Assembly: GCA_964475595.1 (NCBI GenBank)
Contig: CAYYXG010000001.1
Coordinates: forward strand, 124,001 to 188,000
DNA: 64,000 bases
Direction: 5' to 3'
DNA from: RGEC01 sp964475595
GTDB taxonomy: Bacteria; Bacteroidota; Bacteroidia; NS11-12g; UBA955
Numbering within the stretch: position 1 is the first letter of the stretch; the number at the start of each line of letters is the position of its first letter. Below the pieces are notes generated by a model. That model was not told the origin of the DNA, searched no databases, and saw only the letters and a list, made by a program, of their open reading frames with translations. Positions 50,137 to 60,267 of this stretch are shown here, in pieces. The translations under genes and the position numbers were made by a program.

Positions 50137-51941
50137 AGGCTTAACGCCTTGTTGGCTGCCCGCTTACGGTCGTTTTCATCCAGCAAAATCTTACGCAGTC
50201 TAATGCTCTGTGGAGTCACTTCCACAAATTCATCTTCCTGTATATACTCCATGGCTTCTTCCAGGGTGAATTCGATGGGCGGTGCCAGCACCGCATTGTC
50301 ATCTTTACCCGCTGCACGGAAGTTGGTCATCTGTTTGGCTGTGCAAATGTTCAGCACCAGGTCACCGGGCTTGATGTGCTCTCCAATAATTTGGCCGGTA
50401 TATACTTCCACACCGGGGTGAATGAAGTAGTTTCCCCGATCCTTCAGTTTGTCCATGCTGTAGCCGGTGGATGTGCCTTTTTCTTTGCTGATTAATACAC
50501 CGGAAATGCGCCCGGCCATGCTTCCTTTAAATGGCTCATAACCTTTCAGACGATGGCTCATAATGGCTTCACCTTGGGTGGCGGTCAGCATATTGCTTCG
50601 CAATCCCATGAGTCCGCGGCTGGGGATTTCAAATTCTATCCTTACCATATCGCCCTTGGGTAGCATGCTCAGCATTTCGCCCTTCTTCTGGCTTACCAGT
50701 TCTATCACTTTGCCGCTGGATACCTCAGGAACGTCCACCGTAAGTACTTCAATGGGCTCGCACTGCACGCCGTCAATTTCTTTCATGATCACGCGCGGCT
50801 GACCAACCTGAAGTTCGTAGCCCTCTCTGCGCATGGTTTCTACCAGAATGCCAATATGCAGTACCCCACGACCGTATACAATAAACTGGTCGGCACTTCC
50901 GGTCTCTTCCACCCGCATGGCCAGGTTTTTTTCTGTTTCCTTCATCAAACGGTCGCGCAGGTGGCGGCTGGTAACAAATTTACCCTCCTTACCAAAAAAC
51001 GGACTATTATTGATGGAAAACAACATGCTCATGGTGGGCTCATCGATGGAAATGGGGGGCATACCTTCGGGATTTTCAAAATCAGCAATGGTATCTCCGA
51101 TTTCAAAATTTTCTATGCCTGTCACTGCGCAGATGTCGCCTGCCTTCACTTCCGCAGCTTTGGCTTTGCCCAATCCATCGAATAAATAGAGTTCCTTGAT
51201 GCGGGATTTTTGTATGCTGCCATCTCGTTTCACCAGTGAAACCGGCATGTTTTCTTTGAGTGTGCCTCTATTGAGTCTTCCTACTGCAATACGACCTGTG
51301 TAGTTGCTGTAATCCAAGCTGGTTATCTGCAGCTGGGTAGATCCTTCCGTAACCACGGGCTCAGGAACCACCTGTAGAATGGTGTCCATGAGGAAGGTGA
51401 GGTCCTGGGTTGGGGTTTTCCAATTGGGGCCAAACCAACCATGCTTACCGCTGCCATAAATCGTGGTGAAGTCCAGCTGCTCTTCGGTAGCGCCCAGGTT
51501 AAAGAACAGGTCAAAAATATCGTCGTGGGTCTGATCGGGGTCACAGTTAGGTTTATCAACCTTGTTGATAACCACAATGGCCTTTTTGCCCAAGCTCAGT
51601 GCTTTTTGCAGCACAAAACGGGTTTGGGGCATGGGGCCTTCAAAGGCATCTACCAGCAGCAATACGCCGTCTGCCATGTTCAGCACGCGTTCTACCTCAC
51701 CACCAAAATCGGCGTGGCCGGGGGTATCGATAATGTTAATTTTGGTGCCCTTCCAATTTACGCTCACGTTCTTTGCAAGAATGGTGATACCGCGCTCTCG
51801 CTCCAGGTCATTGTTGTCTAGGATGAGCTCACCAACCTCCTGATTTTCTCGAAACAGACTGGCCTGATAAAGCATTTTGTCTACGAGTGTGGTTTTTCCG
51901 TGGTCTACGTGGGCGATGATGGCGATGTTACGAATGGGCAT
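50133..51941 (-). CDS. typA: Translational GTPase TypA/BipA
   Basis: A 602-residue ribosome-associated GTPase involved in 50S assembly and stress adaptation. G1 is AHVDHGKTTLVDKM (about 10-23), G2 is ERGITI, G3 is DTPGHADFGGEVERV, and G4 is NKVDKPNCDPDQ. EF-G-like domains III and V follow, with EPIEVLTVDVPEVSSGKVIE and the TypA-specific C-terminal domain (GEHIKPGDLVLNICTAKQMTN). The length is normal. A TAATTTCG box (minus strand, 51959-51966) ends 17 bases before the ATG. Confidence 0.96.
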   Translation of the reverse strand: MPIRNIAIIAHVDHGKTTLVDKMLYQASLFRENQEVGELILDNNDLERERGITILAKNVSVNWKGTKINIIDTPGHADFGGEVERVLNMADGVLLLVDAFEGPMPQTRFVLQKALSLGKKAIVVINKVDKPNCDPDQTHDDIFDLFFNLGATEEQLDFTTIYGSGKHGWFGPNWKTPTQDLTFLMDTILQVVPEPVVTEGSTQLQITSLDYSNYTGRIAVGRLNRGTLKENMPVSLVKRDGSIQKSRIKELYLFDGLGKAKAAEVKAGDICAVTGIENFEIGDTIADFENPEGMPPISIDEPTMSMLFSINNSPFFGKEGKFVTSRHLRDRLMKETEKNLAMRVEETGSADQFIVYGRGVLHIGILVETMRREGYELQVGQPRVIMKEIDGVQCEPIEVLTVDVPEVSSGKVIELVSQKKGEMLSMLPKGDMVRIEFEIPSRGLMGLRSNMLTATQGEAIMSHRLKGYEPFKGSMAGRISGVLISKEKGTSTGYSMDKLKDRGNYFIHPGVEVYTGQIIGEHIKPGDLVLNICTAKQMTNFRAAGKDDNAVLAPPIEFTLEEAMEYIQEDEFVEVTPQSIRLRKILLDENDRKRAANKALSL

Positions 51942-52236
51942 GCTGGTTTAAAAGTGCGCGAAATTACCGCTTATTGACCGCATTTTTGGTATACCCTGGC
52001 ATCATTTGATTGTTAATTCTGCCAATATTACTGCTTTATATTTAGTATTTTTTGCAAAAGCGTAGAAATAAAACTATTAAAAATTGCAAATACTGATTGA
52101 GCACTTGGTAAAAATTGCCGTATTCAATTCCTTTTAAGTTCGATCATACTGTTTATTAAGTATAATCACAACGCGTTTTTTCCTGATGCCTAATTATTGC
52201 AAAATCCCCCATACCGGCGGGATATTTTTTTGCACC
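51942..52236. other. Intergenic region with AAAAGCGTAGA element
   Basis: About 295 bases without a gene between typA and the small exported protein gene. It is A+T-rich. It holds the typA promoter box and one copy of the 11-base element at 52056-52066; nothing else is recognisable. Confidence 0.6.
52056..52066 (+). promoter_or_regulatory. AAAAGCGTAGA element, copy 1
   Basis: The 11-mer also found at 54662 and 60256 upstream of the two giant surface-protein genes. Here it lies 170 bases before the exported protein gene at 52237. Confidence 0.35.
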
Positions 52237-52845
52237 ATGAAATCTACCATTTTATCCATGTTTTTATTTGTGTTCACGATTGATGTCTATGCCCAAAAGC
52301 TTATCACCGTGTTGGAAAACTATCGTCCGTTGAAGAATGCACACAGCGTCAATGAAGGCAAGGTGTGGGATGATTTTCACGAAGAATTGCCAATAGCCAA
52401 CCGTTTGATTGTGCCGGGGTTTACCTGGAAATGGGCCGGATATTCGTTTGATACGCTATGGATCGGTCAGGGTCGAATCATGGCTGAAAAACAGGGTGTT
52501 TTGCTAAATTTAGGAATGTTCGAAGACCTTTGCGACCGGGGCATCGGAACGGATACCTCCCTGTCTCCCATATCCTGGAAAATGGTGCGAAAGGGTTGGA
52601 AACGGGTGGTTGTTATTGAGTGGGAAAATGCCGGATATTTTGATGATTGGAGCTATCGCGGCTTATGCGATCGTCACATTCATTTTCAGCTTTGGCTGTT
52701 CGAAAAAGATTCGCGTGTAGAACTGCATTGCCGCCGCGATTTGTGGTTCCGAGATGCCGCTGCGCCGCTGCGGAAGGCGGAGGCAAGATTGCTGTTGCCG
52801 GAGGGGCAAAAGGTTTTTGCGCTCACGTATCAGCCATATCATTGA
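52237..52845 (+). CDS. Hypothetical exported protein
   Basis: An exported protein of about 202 residues. The signal peptide is MKSTILSMFLFVFTIDVYAQ. The start at 52237 is chosen over 52186 because it gives this signal and follows a T-rich -7-like stretch (TATTTTTTTGC). The mature part is rich in Trp and Arg, with WKWAGYSFDTLWIGQGR and paired-Cys segments (FEDLCDRGIG, YRGLCDRHIHF, ELHCRRDLWF). No family recognised. It has no T9SS sorting tail, so it is probably periplasmic. Confidence 0.65.
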   Translation: MKSTILSMFLFVFTIDVYAQKLITVLENYRPLKNAHSVNEGKVWDDFHEELPIANRLIVPGFTWKWAGYSFDTLWIGQGRIMAEKQGVLLNLGMFEDLCDRGIGTDTSLSPISWKMVRKGWKRVVVIEWENAGYFDDWSYRGLCDRHIHFQLWLFEKDSRVELHCRRDLWFRDAAAPLRKAEARLLLPEGQKVFALTYQPYH

Positions 52846-52904
52846 TAAGGTCGGGTTTTTTAATTGCATTTTGCATGGGATGGACTTGAGCTTGAATTAA
52901 GCCG

Positions 52905-52912
52905 TATTTTTG
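52905..52912 (+). promoter_or_regulatory. -7 promoter box TATTTTTG before prfC
   Basis: A perfect TAnnTTTG match ending 7 bases before the prfC ATG at 52920. The mRNA is likely leaderless or nearly so. Confidence 0.5.
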
Positions 52913-52919
52913 CGGCTTT

Positions 52920-54503
52920 ATGTCTTTCGAAACCGAAATTGCCCGTCGCAAAACCTTTGCCATCATCAGTCACCCCGATGCAGGTAAAACCACCCTAACC
53001 GAAAAATTTCTGCTTTTTGGTGGACAGATTCAAACGGCAGGTGCCGTAAAAAGCAATAAAATCAAGAAAACCGCCGCCTCCGACTTTATGGAGATTGAAA
53101 AACAGCGCGGTATTTCAGTGGCAACCTCGGTGATGTCGTTTGAATATAAAGGCAAGCTAATCAACATACTGGACACCCCCGGCCACAAGGATTTTGCGGA
53201 GGATACCTACCGCACGCTTACCGCCGTAGACAGCGTAATTCTGGTGGTGGATTGCGTAAAGGGGGTAGAGGAACAAACCGAGCGTCTGATGGAAGTGTGT
53301 CGCATGCGCAAAACCCCGGTGATTGTGTTTGTGAATAAGCTGGATCGCGACGGAAAAGATCCGTTTGATTTGCTCGATGAGCTAGAAAGTAAACTGAATA
53401 TTCAAGTGCATCCCATGTCATGGCCCATTAATATGGGACGGGATTTTAAGGGGGTGTATCTGTTGGAATCCGGGAGTTTAAATCTGTTTGAAAGCAACAA
53501 ATCCAAGGTAAGTGACGATTATGTGCGGCTCACCGATTTACAGGACGAGCAGTTGGATACCAGGGTGGGGGAGAAGGATGCAGAAAAACTGCGAGAAGAT
53601 GCCGAACTCATTGACGGCGTGTATGGCAAACTGAATCGGGATCACTATTTGCATGCCGATGTGGCCCCTGTGTTCTTCGGCAGTGCCCTCAATAATTTTG
53701 GGATACAGGAATTGCTGGACACTTTCATAGAGCTGGCGCCGGTGCCCCAAAGTCGTCCTACCTCTGTTCGCGATGTGGATCCGAATGAAAAGAAATTCAC
53801 CGGATTTATCTTTAAAATCCACGCCAACCTCGATCCCAAGCACCGCGATAGGATTGCCTTTTTGAGGGTTTGCAGCGGTGTTTTTGAGCGAAACAAACCG
53901 TACACCCACGTGCGTCTGGACAAACAGGTGCGTTTTGCCAATCCTTATACCTTTCTGGCGCAGAGTAAAGAAGTGGTGGACGATGCCTACCCCGGCGATG
54001 TGGTGGGTTTATACGATACCGGCAATTTTAAAATCGGCGATACGCTGACTGAGGGAGAAAAGTTGATGTTTAAGGGCATTCCCAGTTTTTCACCGGAGAT
54101 TTTCAAGGAACTGGTGAACCTGGATCCCATGAAAAGCAAGCAGCTGGAAAAGGGCATACAGCAGTTAACCGATGAAGGCCTGGCCTCTTTGTTTACCCAG
54201 GAGCCCGGCAGCCGCCGTTTTGTGGGTACTGTAGGCGAACTGCAGTTTGAGGTATTGCAATATCGCCTTGAGCACGAATATGGCGCTAAATGCAGGTTTG
54301 AGCCAAGACAAATACACAAGGCGTGCTGGATGAGCGGCGACGAAAATGCGCTCAGGGAATTTATGAAATTCAGGATGAATAATATTGCCATGGACAAAGA
54401 CGGGCAACCGGTTTTTTTGGCCGAAACAGGCTACATTTTGCGCAGTATGCAGGAGAATTATCCGAAAATAGCATTTCATTCCATTAGTGAATTTAATGTA
54501 TAA
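52920..54503 (+). CDS. prfC: Peptide chain release factor 3
   Basis: A 527-residue translational GTPase that removes RF1/RF2 from the ribosome after termination. G1 is ISHPDAGKTTLTEKFL (about 16-31), with the RF3-specific GAVKSNKIKKTAASDFMEIE region, EKQRGISVATSV (G2), DTPGHKDFAEDTYR (G3) and VNKLDRDGKDPF (G4). RF3 domains II-III follow, with GAKCRFEPRQIHKACWMSG near the end. The length is typical. Its stop is followed by a 212-base A+T-rich spacer and then the giant adhesin gene. Confidence 0.96.
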   Translation: MSFETEIARRKTFAIISHPDAGKTTLTEKFLLFGGQIQTAGAVKSNKIKKTAASDFMEIEKQRGISVATSVMSFEYKGKLINILDTPGHKDFAEDTYRTLTAVDSVILVVDCVKGVEEQTERLMEVCRMRKTPVIVFVNKLDRDGKDPFDLLDELESKLNIQVHPMSWPINMGRDFKGVYLLESGSLNLFESNKSKVSDDYVRLTDLQDEQLDTRVGEKDAEKLREDAELIDGVYGKLNRDHYLHADVAPVFFGSALNNFGIQELLDTFIELAPVPQSRPTSVRDVDPNEKKFTGFIFKIHANLDPKHRDRIAFLRVCSGVFERNKPYTHVRLDKQVRFANPYTFLAQSKEVVDDAYPGDVVGLYDTGNFKIGDTLTEGEKLMFKGIPSFSPEIFKELVNLDPMKSKQLEKGIQQLTDEGLASLFTQEPGSRRFVGTVGELQFEVLQYRLEHEYGAKCRFEPRQIHKACWMSGDENALREFMKFRMNNIAMDKDGQPVFLAETGYILRSMQENYPKIAFHSISEFNV

Positions 54504-54661
54504 TTGTAGAATAAAAACAATAAATAATGGAATTATTGTGCTTTGCTTCTTTAACTATAAAAATATTATACCCTAAATATAATAATATAAATTAAATAAT
54601 ATCAATAAAATAAACAATTTTAGATACCCTAAACAACTCCAATTCAATATAGATTAAATTC

Positions 54662-54672
54662 AAAAGCGTAGA
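54662..54672 (+). promoter_or_regulatory. AAAAGCGTAGA element, copy 2
   Basis: Lies 44 bases before the 1812-residue protein gene and 7 bases before the -7 box TAATTTTG at 54680-54687. Confidence 0.4.
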
Positions 54673-54679
54673 TTCTATT

Positions 54680-54687
54680 TAATTTTG
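54680..54687 (+). promoter_or_regulatory. -7 promoter box TAATTTTG
   Basis: A perfect TAnnTTTG match followed by C, 28 bases upstream of the ATG of the 1812-residue protein. Confidence 0.5.
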
Positions 54688-54715
54688 CACATTAACAAGA
54701 TTTAATAATCTGCAA

Positions 54716-57700
54716 ATGAAATTTTTTCGCTCAATGAATGGTTTTGTACTGTTCTTATCTTTATCGTTTTGCTCTCAAGTTGCATTTGCTGTTTTGCCAG
54801 CCACTTGTCCTACCATGCAAAAAAGAAACAATGGAAATGGATTGTGGGGTGATTGTGCCGGACAGGGTAGTGTGCCTGTAGCTTCCAACGTGGTGGGCAC
54901 GGTGTACGAAAACTTTTTCACCAATAATAGTATTGTTGCTTCTACCAAAACCGGTGACATCAATTTCTATTGGCCGGGTGTTACCAACATTACAGAACTC
55001 TATGTTATAACCCGAGTATGGGTGGGAACCACCATTTTGGCCACTAAGGTGGGGCCGCCTCCTGTGCCAACCGTGCGCAACGGCAATACCTATGCAACCT
55101 ATTGCTTTTATGTGATGAACCTACCCAATGCCGGTGTGTTAACCCTGGAATTTACCGATCCTCAAACAGGGTTGCCGGCATATCTCTGCGCCTATGATTT
55201 AAAGTCAGGTGCCACCGTTACCTCTTCGGTTTCCTGCGCCCCTACCTTCAATACCCAACCTGTTAATAAAACCATTTGCGGTGATACCACTTCCTTTAGG
55301 ACCAGTGTGAGCGGTGCTTCTTCATACCAGTGGGAGTTTTCTTCCAATGGTGGCAGTTCCTGGAGCAATGTGACAGGCGCAGATTTTAGTGGAATAACCA
55401 CTGCCAATTTATCCATTGTAGCCAATGCCAGCACCTACTCCGGTTATAAGTTTCGGCTGGTTGCTACCGGAGCCGGTTCGTGCGGAAGCACTACCAGCAG
55501 TATTGTAACCCTCACCGCATATCCCAAACCCACCGCAACATTTGCAGCGGGAGCCATTGTTTGTGGTGTGGGAACCTACAATCTTCGTGTTGATTTTACC
55601 GGAACAGGCCCATGGAGTTTTACTTATACCACCAACGGCGCTTCTTCGACCACTGTATCCAATATTGCGGCAAACCCATATTATCTGGCTGTTTCGCCAT
55701 CAGTTACAACTACATACGCTATCACTGCGCTCAATGATCGTTATTGTGCCAACTATTCGGTTTCAGCGCCGGTTACCCTAGTGGTTCAGAATAAACCCAC
55801 CATTACGTTATCAAGCAATTCCATTACCTATTGCTACAACGCATCCGCCGGTAATGCAACACTGGAATATTCTAGCACAACAGAATCTCCTGACCAGTAT
55901 AGTGTTACTGCGGGTTCTCGCGCTATGCCTTCTTTTGCGGCTGTATCCAATGCTTCCAATGTTTTCAACTCAGGAAATGGCAATATCAGCGTGGCCATTC
56001 CGGCAGGTACAGCAGCAGGTACTTATGATTTTAACCTAAAGGTAAAGAAATCTACTCCTGCCCCCGGTTGTGAGTCTGAAACCGTGGCGTTTACCGTTGT
56101 GGTATTGCCAGCACCACCGCTCACTGTAACATCTTCAGCAGCATCCGTATGTATAGGAGAGTCTGTAACCTTAACGGCCAGCCCTGATTTGAGTGCAGCC
56201 AGTCCTGCCCATACCTATGCCTGGACCGGCGGAACAGTTGCCAACAGCACTGCGGTATCTACTACAGCCACGGTGAGCGCTCCCACAACCTATACCGTAA
56301 CCGTTACCAACAGCAGCACCGGCTGCACTGCCTCACAAAGTGTCAGTATAACACTTAAGTCGGGCCTTACCATATCGGTAAATAATGCCACCATTTGTTC
56401 CGGGGATAAAGCAGTGTTGACGGCTTCGGGCGCATCCACCTATTCGTGGTCGCTTTCACCAAGCGGTACACCTACGGATTTGTCGTCTACAACGGGCTCA
56501 ACCGTGCTGGCAAATCCCACCAGCACCACCATCTACAGGGTAACCGGCAGCAGTGGAACGGGTTGTCCGGGTTTTGCAGATGCAACCGTTACGGTAAATT
56601 CAGGTCTTTCCTTATTGCTCTCAAACGCAATATCGATTTGCTCGAGTGGTAGCACCACGCTAACCGCATCAGGTGCGACAACGTATTCATGGGCGCCTGC
56701 CGCCACGCTATCATCCAGTACGGGCAGTTCGGTTACGGCATCGCCTACCACCACTACCACATACACGGTAATCGGTACTACCGGGTCTTGCACAGGAACT
56801 GGCTCGGTGACGGTGACAGTGAATAATCCTATAACGACTCCTCCACCAAGGCAAGTTTTATATTGTAAAGTTAACCTTAATGGTAGTAAAAGGTTGACTT
56901 TTAATTATATATCTTCAACAAATGTTTACACTAAGTGGTTTGGAGGGACTTCTGCTAATCCAACTTCTGAAATAACAAGCACTAGTAGTTCTAGCCAAGA
57001 ATATCGAACCGGAAATAACTTAACACTAGAATCATCAGGAACAATGGGAGTTAAGTCACCTGGAGGTGGTTCCACATTCTATAAACTTGAAGTTTACACA
57101 AATACTAGCCCTTCTTGCACTAGCTCTTATTTCACGGATTTAATAGATATAGGTGCAACTTCTCCTGTATTTGATGTTACTGGTGCTCAAACAATATGCT
57201 CTGGTAACACACCTTCAAGCTTACGTCTTAATGGAATTACCAATCCTGGTGATGGAACTGTCACTTACACTTACCAGTGGCAATCATCAACTGATGGTAT
57301 CAATTGGTCAAATATAAGTTCAGGTACTGGTTCAGGTGAAACGACAACAAATTATCAGCCACCTGCGTTAACACAAAACACCTACTATAGAATTGGTGTA
57401 ATTGCAGCAAATGATTGCGTGGGTACCGATTATTCAAATAGTATATTAATCACAGTAGTTTCAGGCATCTCCGGCAACACCATTTCCGGCACCGATTGTT
57501 CATCAGGCCCTGCAACCTTAACCGGCAGTGCTATTTCCGGTGGCACCTACCAATGGGAGTCATCCACCAATGGCAGTTCATGGAGTGATATACCCGGTGC
57601 CACAAGCCAAAATTATACGGCTGCTACCCTGTTAACCCAGAAAACCTGGTTCAGAAGGCGGGTGACTTTATCATCCTGCACAGATGTGAGTGCATCAACC

Positions 57701-60154
57701 ATATTACTTCCAGCCATTTTGGGTAATGAAATTAGCAGTGCTCAAACTTTTTGTTTTGGTGGATCTGCTTCTTCCCTAGGTACTGTATTACCCACAGGAG
57801 GTGAAGGTACTTATACCTATCAGTGGCAATCGGCACCCGACAATTCAGGTACACCCGGCACATGGGCCGATATTGGAGCTGCCACAACCAATTCCTATAC
57901 CCCCCCTTCTTCGCCTGCAGGGGTTATCTGGTATCGTTTGCGTGTTATTTCCGGAACGTGTACAAGTTTTAGTAACCATAGTTTAGTCAACATCATCAGT
58001 CTCACCATTAGTGCTTCACCTTCAACGGCTACAGTTTGTAACGGAACTACCACTACCATTACGGCATCCGGGGCTTCTACATATGCTTGGTCACCTTCCA
58101 CTGGGTTGGATGTAACAGCAGGGCCCGTGGTAAAAGCAACACCCTCTTCAACCCAGATTTACACCGTAACAGGTACCGATGCAAACGGATGTACGGATAA
58201 TGAAACGGTAACCATTACCGTGAATGCACTACCTAGTCCTCCAACATCCAATGGTACTTCTACATTTACAGATTGTAATCCGCCTACTGCCAATGTGAAT
58301 TTGAATACTGAGTTTATCAGCGGCAATGCCATTGCTCCTGAGGAGTATAGATGGTATACCGAAAATATTAATCCTCCTGTTTCCAGCCCGGTTTCAAACC
58401 CTACTAGCAACAGTGGTACTTACTACGCATTTACTTACAACACAACCACCGGTTGCTATTCATCAACCTCCATTTCAGGTACGGTAAATCTAAAGGAAAA
58501 TGCGCAACCAACCCCTCTTATAACCAGCTATTCAGCATGTTCCCCTGCTACCTACAACCTCAGAAGCGCCGAACCAACAGCTCCTTCGGGTACAACATGG
58601 TATTGGAGGGACGCATCATTGAATACTGTGGCAAATCCAACCTCGGTAGGAACGGCTGGTTCAACAGAGACTTATTACTTGTATGGTGTTAACGGTACTT
58701 GCACTACAGCTAATAGTACCGCTGTTGCAGTTACTATCAATTCCTTACCATTATCGTCTGTTACCGTAAGTACAGAACAAACCTGTTCTCCCAACAAAGT
58801 TGATATTTCGGATAATTACACCAATACCGGTGATATTTATCAATGGTATACCGTGAACAGCAATCCTACACCTGCTACGCTGGTTTCTGATCCTACACAG
58901 GTATCAGCAGGTACTTATTATTTATTCGTTACCAGGGCAACTACCTTATGCCAAAGTAGCAGCCCGGCCACTGCAACGGTTACCATCAACTCTCCACCCA
59001 CCGTTTCAATTACTACGCCATCACTCATTTGCGAGGGTTCTTCAGTAAATATTGTATCGTCGGTTTCTTCTGGCAGTCCTACCTATCAGTGGTATTCTGT
59101 GAATACATCAAACAATACCACCACCATGTTGGCCAACAGCAGTCCTTACAGCAATGTAACCACCAGTACCCTTAGCGTAAATCCAACCAATGGGTTAAGT
59201 GAATATTTATTCTATGTAACGGCTACAGAGAGCGGCTGTTCGGCTTCATCTTCTCTGGTGCCTATACCCATGGCAACTCAGGTTTCCTGTACATCTCAGC
59301 CATCCAACAGTTTTGTATCAACCCTGCCTAACGGTACCTATTTTAGCTTCAGTGTAGATGATTTTAATGCAAATGTTCAATGGCAACTTTCTAAAGATGG
59401 TGGAACTACCTGGAGAACTTTAGATCCATCTAAAAGCTACGATGCTGCCATATATTACGGCATTTATACAACTCGTTTGGATATTGTAACTGTTGATGAC
59501 AGTATGAATAACTTTGAGTACCGCGCCATTGCCACTACCAGTCCCTGCACAGGCGGCTGTACCACCAGTATTGCCACGCTAACCACCCCCATCAGCTTGC
59601 CTGTTAGCGGCATGAAACTCACCGGGGTTAAGTCAGGTGATCAGCTGGAGCTAAAATGGTTTGTGATCTCGGAGGAAGATGTAGATTATTACAGCGTGGT
59701 GTATGCTGAAAACGGACAAGATTTTACCTCCGTAGGCAAGGTATGGGTACAAAATCCGTCTTTTACGGCTAAATCATACAGCTATCGGGTTCCGCCTAAA
59801 AAAGGATATTACAAAATACAAGCCGTATCTGAGCGTCAGGCATCCGTATTCAGCAACCTATATTGGTATCAGTCCAATGAAGCGATTAAAACAGGTATCA
59901 ATCCCAATCCGGTTCAGGCAGATAAAGGTTCTTTGCTATTGTCTGTATCCGGTGTAGATCATGAATTGCCTTTTCGGGTTAATGTGCATGGAGTGGATGG
60001 CCGTTTAATCCAGTCTGCTGAAATGAAAATGCAATCCGGTACCCATGTTTTTCAATTAAATGATAATGCACTTTCCGGAAGTCTGGTCATCCTAAGTATT
60101 GTTCATCCCGACCAGGGAGTGATTCAGCGCAAGAAGGTAATTATTCAGCATTAA
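54716..60154 (+). CDS. Giant Ig-like-repeat T9SS adhesin
   Basis: An 1812-residue exported protein. The signal peptide is GFVLFLSLSFCSQVAFA after MKFFRSMN. Residues ~25-165 form a distinct N-terminal domain with four Cys. Then come many Ig-like/PKD-like repeats with recurring (T/S)ICSG or VCxG, LTASGASTYSWSP, and TTTYTVTGT-type strands, as in SprB-like gliding or adhesion proteins. The last ~180 residues include GMKLTGVKSGDQLELKWFV and a T9SS type A sorting domain (INPNPVQADKGSLLL ... VIQRKKVIIQH). It is probably surface-bound adhesin. Codons ~705-915 (about 56840-57460) are A+T-richer than the rest, suggesting a swapped segment. The -7 box and AAAAGCGTAGA element lie upstream. Confidence 0.9.
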   Translation: MKFFRSMNGFVLFLSLSFCSQVAFAVLPATCPTMQKRNNGNGLWGDCAGQGSVPVASNVVGTVYENFFTNNSIVASTKTGDINFYWPGVTNITELYVITRVWVGTTILATKVGPPPVPTVRNGNTYATYCFYVMNLPNAGVLTLEFTDPQTGLPAYLCAYDLKSGATVTSSVSCAPTFNTQPVNKTICGDTTSFRTSVSGASSYQWEFSSNGGSSWSNVTGADFSGITTANLSIVANASTYSGYKFRLVATGAGSCGSTTSSIVTLTAYPKPTATFAAGAIVCGVGTYNLRVDFTGTGPWSFTYTTNGASSTTVSNIAANPYYLAVSPSVTTTYAITALNDRYCANYSVSAPVTLVVQNKPTITLSSNSITYCYNASAGNATLEYSSTTESPDQYSVTAGSRAMPSFAAVSNASNVFNSGNGNISVAIPAGTAAGTYDFNLKVKKSTPAPGCESETVAFTVVVLPAPPLTVTSSAASVCIGESVTLTASPDLSAASPAHTYAWTGGTVANSTAVSTTATVSAPTTYTVTVTNSSTGCTASQSVSITLKSGLTISVNNATICSGDKAVLTASGASTYSWSLSPSGTPTDLSSTTGSTVLANPTSTTIYRVTGSSGTGCPGFADATVTVNSGLSLLLSNAISICSSGSTTLTASGATTYSWAPAATLSSSTGSSVTASPTTTTTYTVIGTTGSCTGTGSVTVTVNNPITTPPPRQVLYCKVNLNGSKRLTFNYISSTNVYTKWFGGTSANPTSEITSTSSSSQEYRTGNNLTLESSGTMGVKSPGGGSTFYKLEVYTNTSPSCTSSYFTDLIDIGATSPVFDVTGAQTICSGNTPSSLRLNGITNPGDGTVTYTYQWQSSTDGINWSNISSGTGSGETTTNYQPPALTQNTYYRIGVIAANDCVGTDYSNSILITVVSGISGNTISGTDCSSGPATLTGSAISGGTYQWESSTNGSSWSDIPGATSQNYTAATLLTQKTWFRRRVTLSSCTDVSASTILLPAILGNEISSAQTFCFGGSASSLGTVLPTGGEGTYTYQWQSAPDNSGTPGTWADIGAATTNSYTPPSSPAGVIWYRLRVISGTCTSFSNHSLVNIISLTISASPSTATVCNGTTTTITASGASTYAWSPSTGLDVTAGPVVKATPSSTQIYTVTGTDANGCTDNETVTITVNALPSPPTSNGTSTFTDCNPPTANVNLNTEFISGNAIAPEEYRWYTENINPPVSSPVSNPTSNSGTYYAFTYNTTTGCYSSTSISGTVNLKENAQPTPLITSYSACSPATYNLRSAEPTAPSGTTWYWRDASLNTVANPTSVGTAGSTETYYLYGVNGTCTTANSTAVAVTINSLPLSSVTVSTEQTCSPNKVDISDNYTNTGDIYQWYTVNSNPTPATLVSDPTQVSAGTYYLFVTRATTLCQSSSPATATVTINSPPTVSITTPSLICEGSSVNIVSSVSSGSPTYQWYSVNTSNNTTTMLANSSPYSNVTTSTLSVNPTNGLSEYLFYVTATESGCSASSSLVPIPMATQVSCTSQPSNSFVSTLPNGTYFSFSVDDFNANVQWQLSKDGGTTWRTLDPSKSYDAAIYYGIYTTRLDIVTVDDSMNNFEYRAIATTSPCTGGCTTSIATLTTPISLPVSGMKLTGVKSGDQLELKWFVISEEDVDYYSVVYAENGQDFTSVGKVWVQNPSFTAKSYSYRVPPKKGYYKIQAVSERQASVFSNLYWYQSNEAIKTGINPNPVQADKGSLLLSVSGVDHELPFRVNVHGVDGRLIQSAEMKMQSGTHVFQLNDNALSGSLVILSIVHPDQGVIQRKKVIIQH

Positions 60155-60179
60155 TCCATAACAAACTACTGTAAAGTAA

Positions 60180-60207
60180 ATGGGGCCTAGTTGCCCCATT
60201 TTTTTGT
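60180..60207 (+). terminator. Intrinsic terminator of the giant adhesin gene
   Basis: Stem ATGGGGC/GCCCCAT with loop CTAGTT followed by a T7 tract, 26 bases after the stop. Confidence 0.85.
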
Positions 60208-60255
60208 TTTTGAAATAATTAACACAATAAAAATCTACTAACTGTAGGTTAATTG

Positions 60256-60266
60256 AAAAGCGTAGA
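60256..60266 (+). promoter_or_regulatory. AAAAGCGTAGA element, copy 3
   Basis: Directly upstream (1 base) of the -7 box TATATTTG at 60268-60275. Confidence 0.4.
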
Positions 60267-60267
60267 A

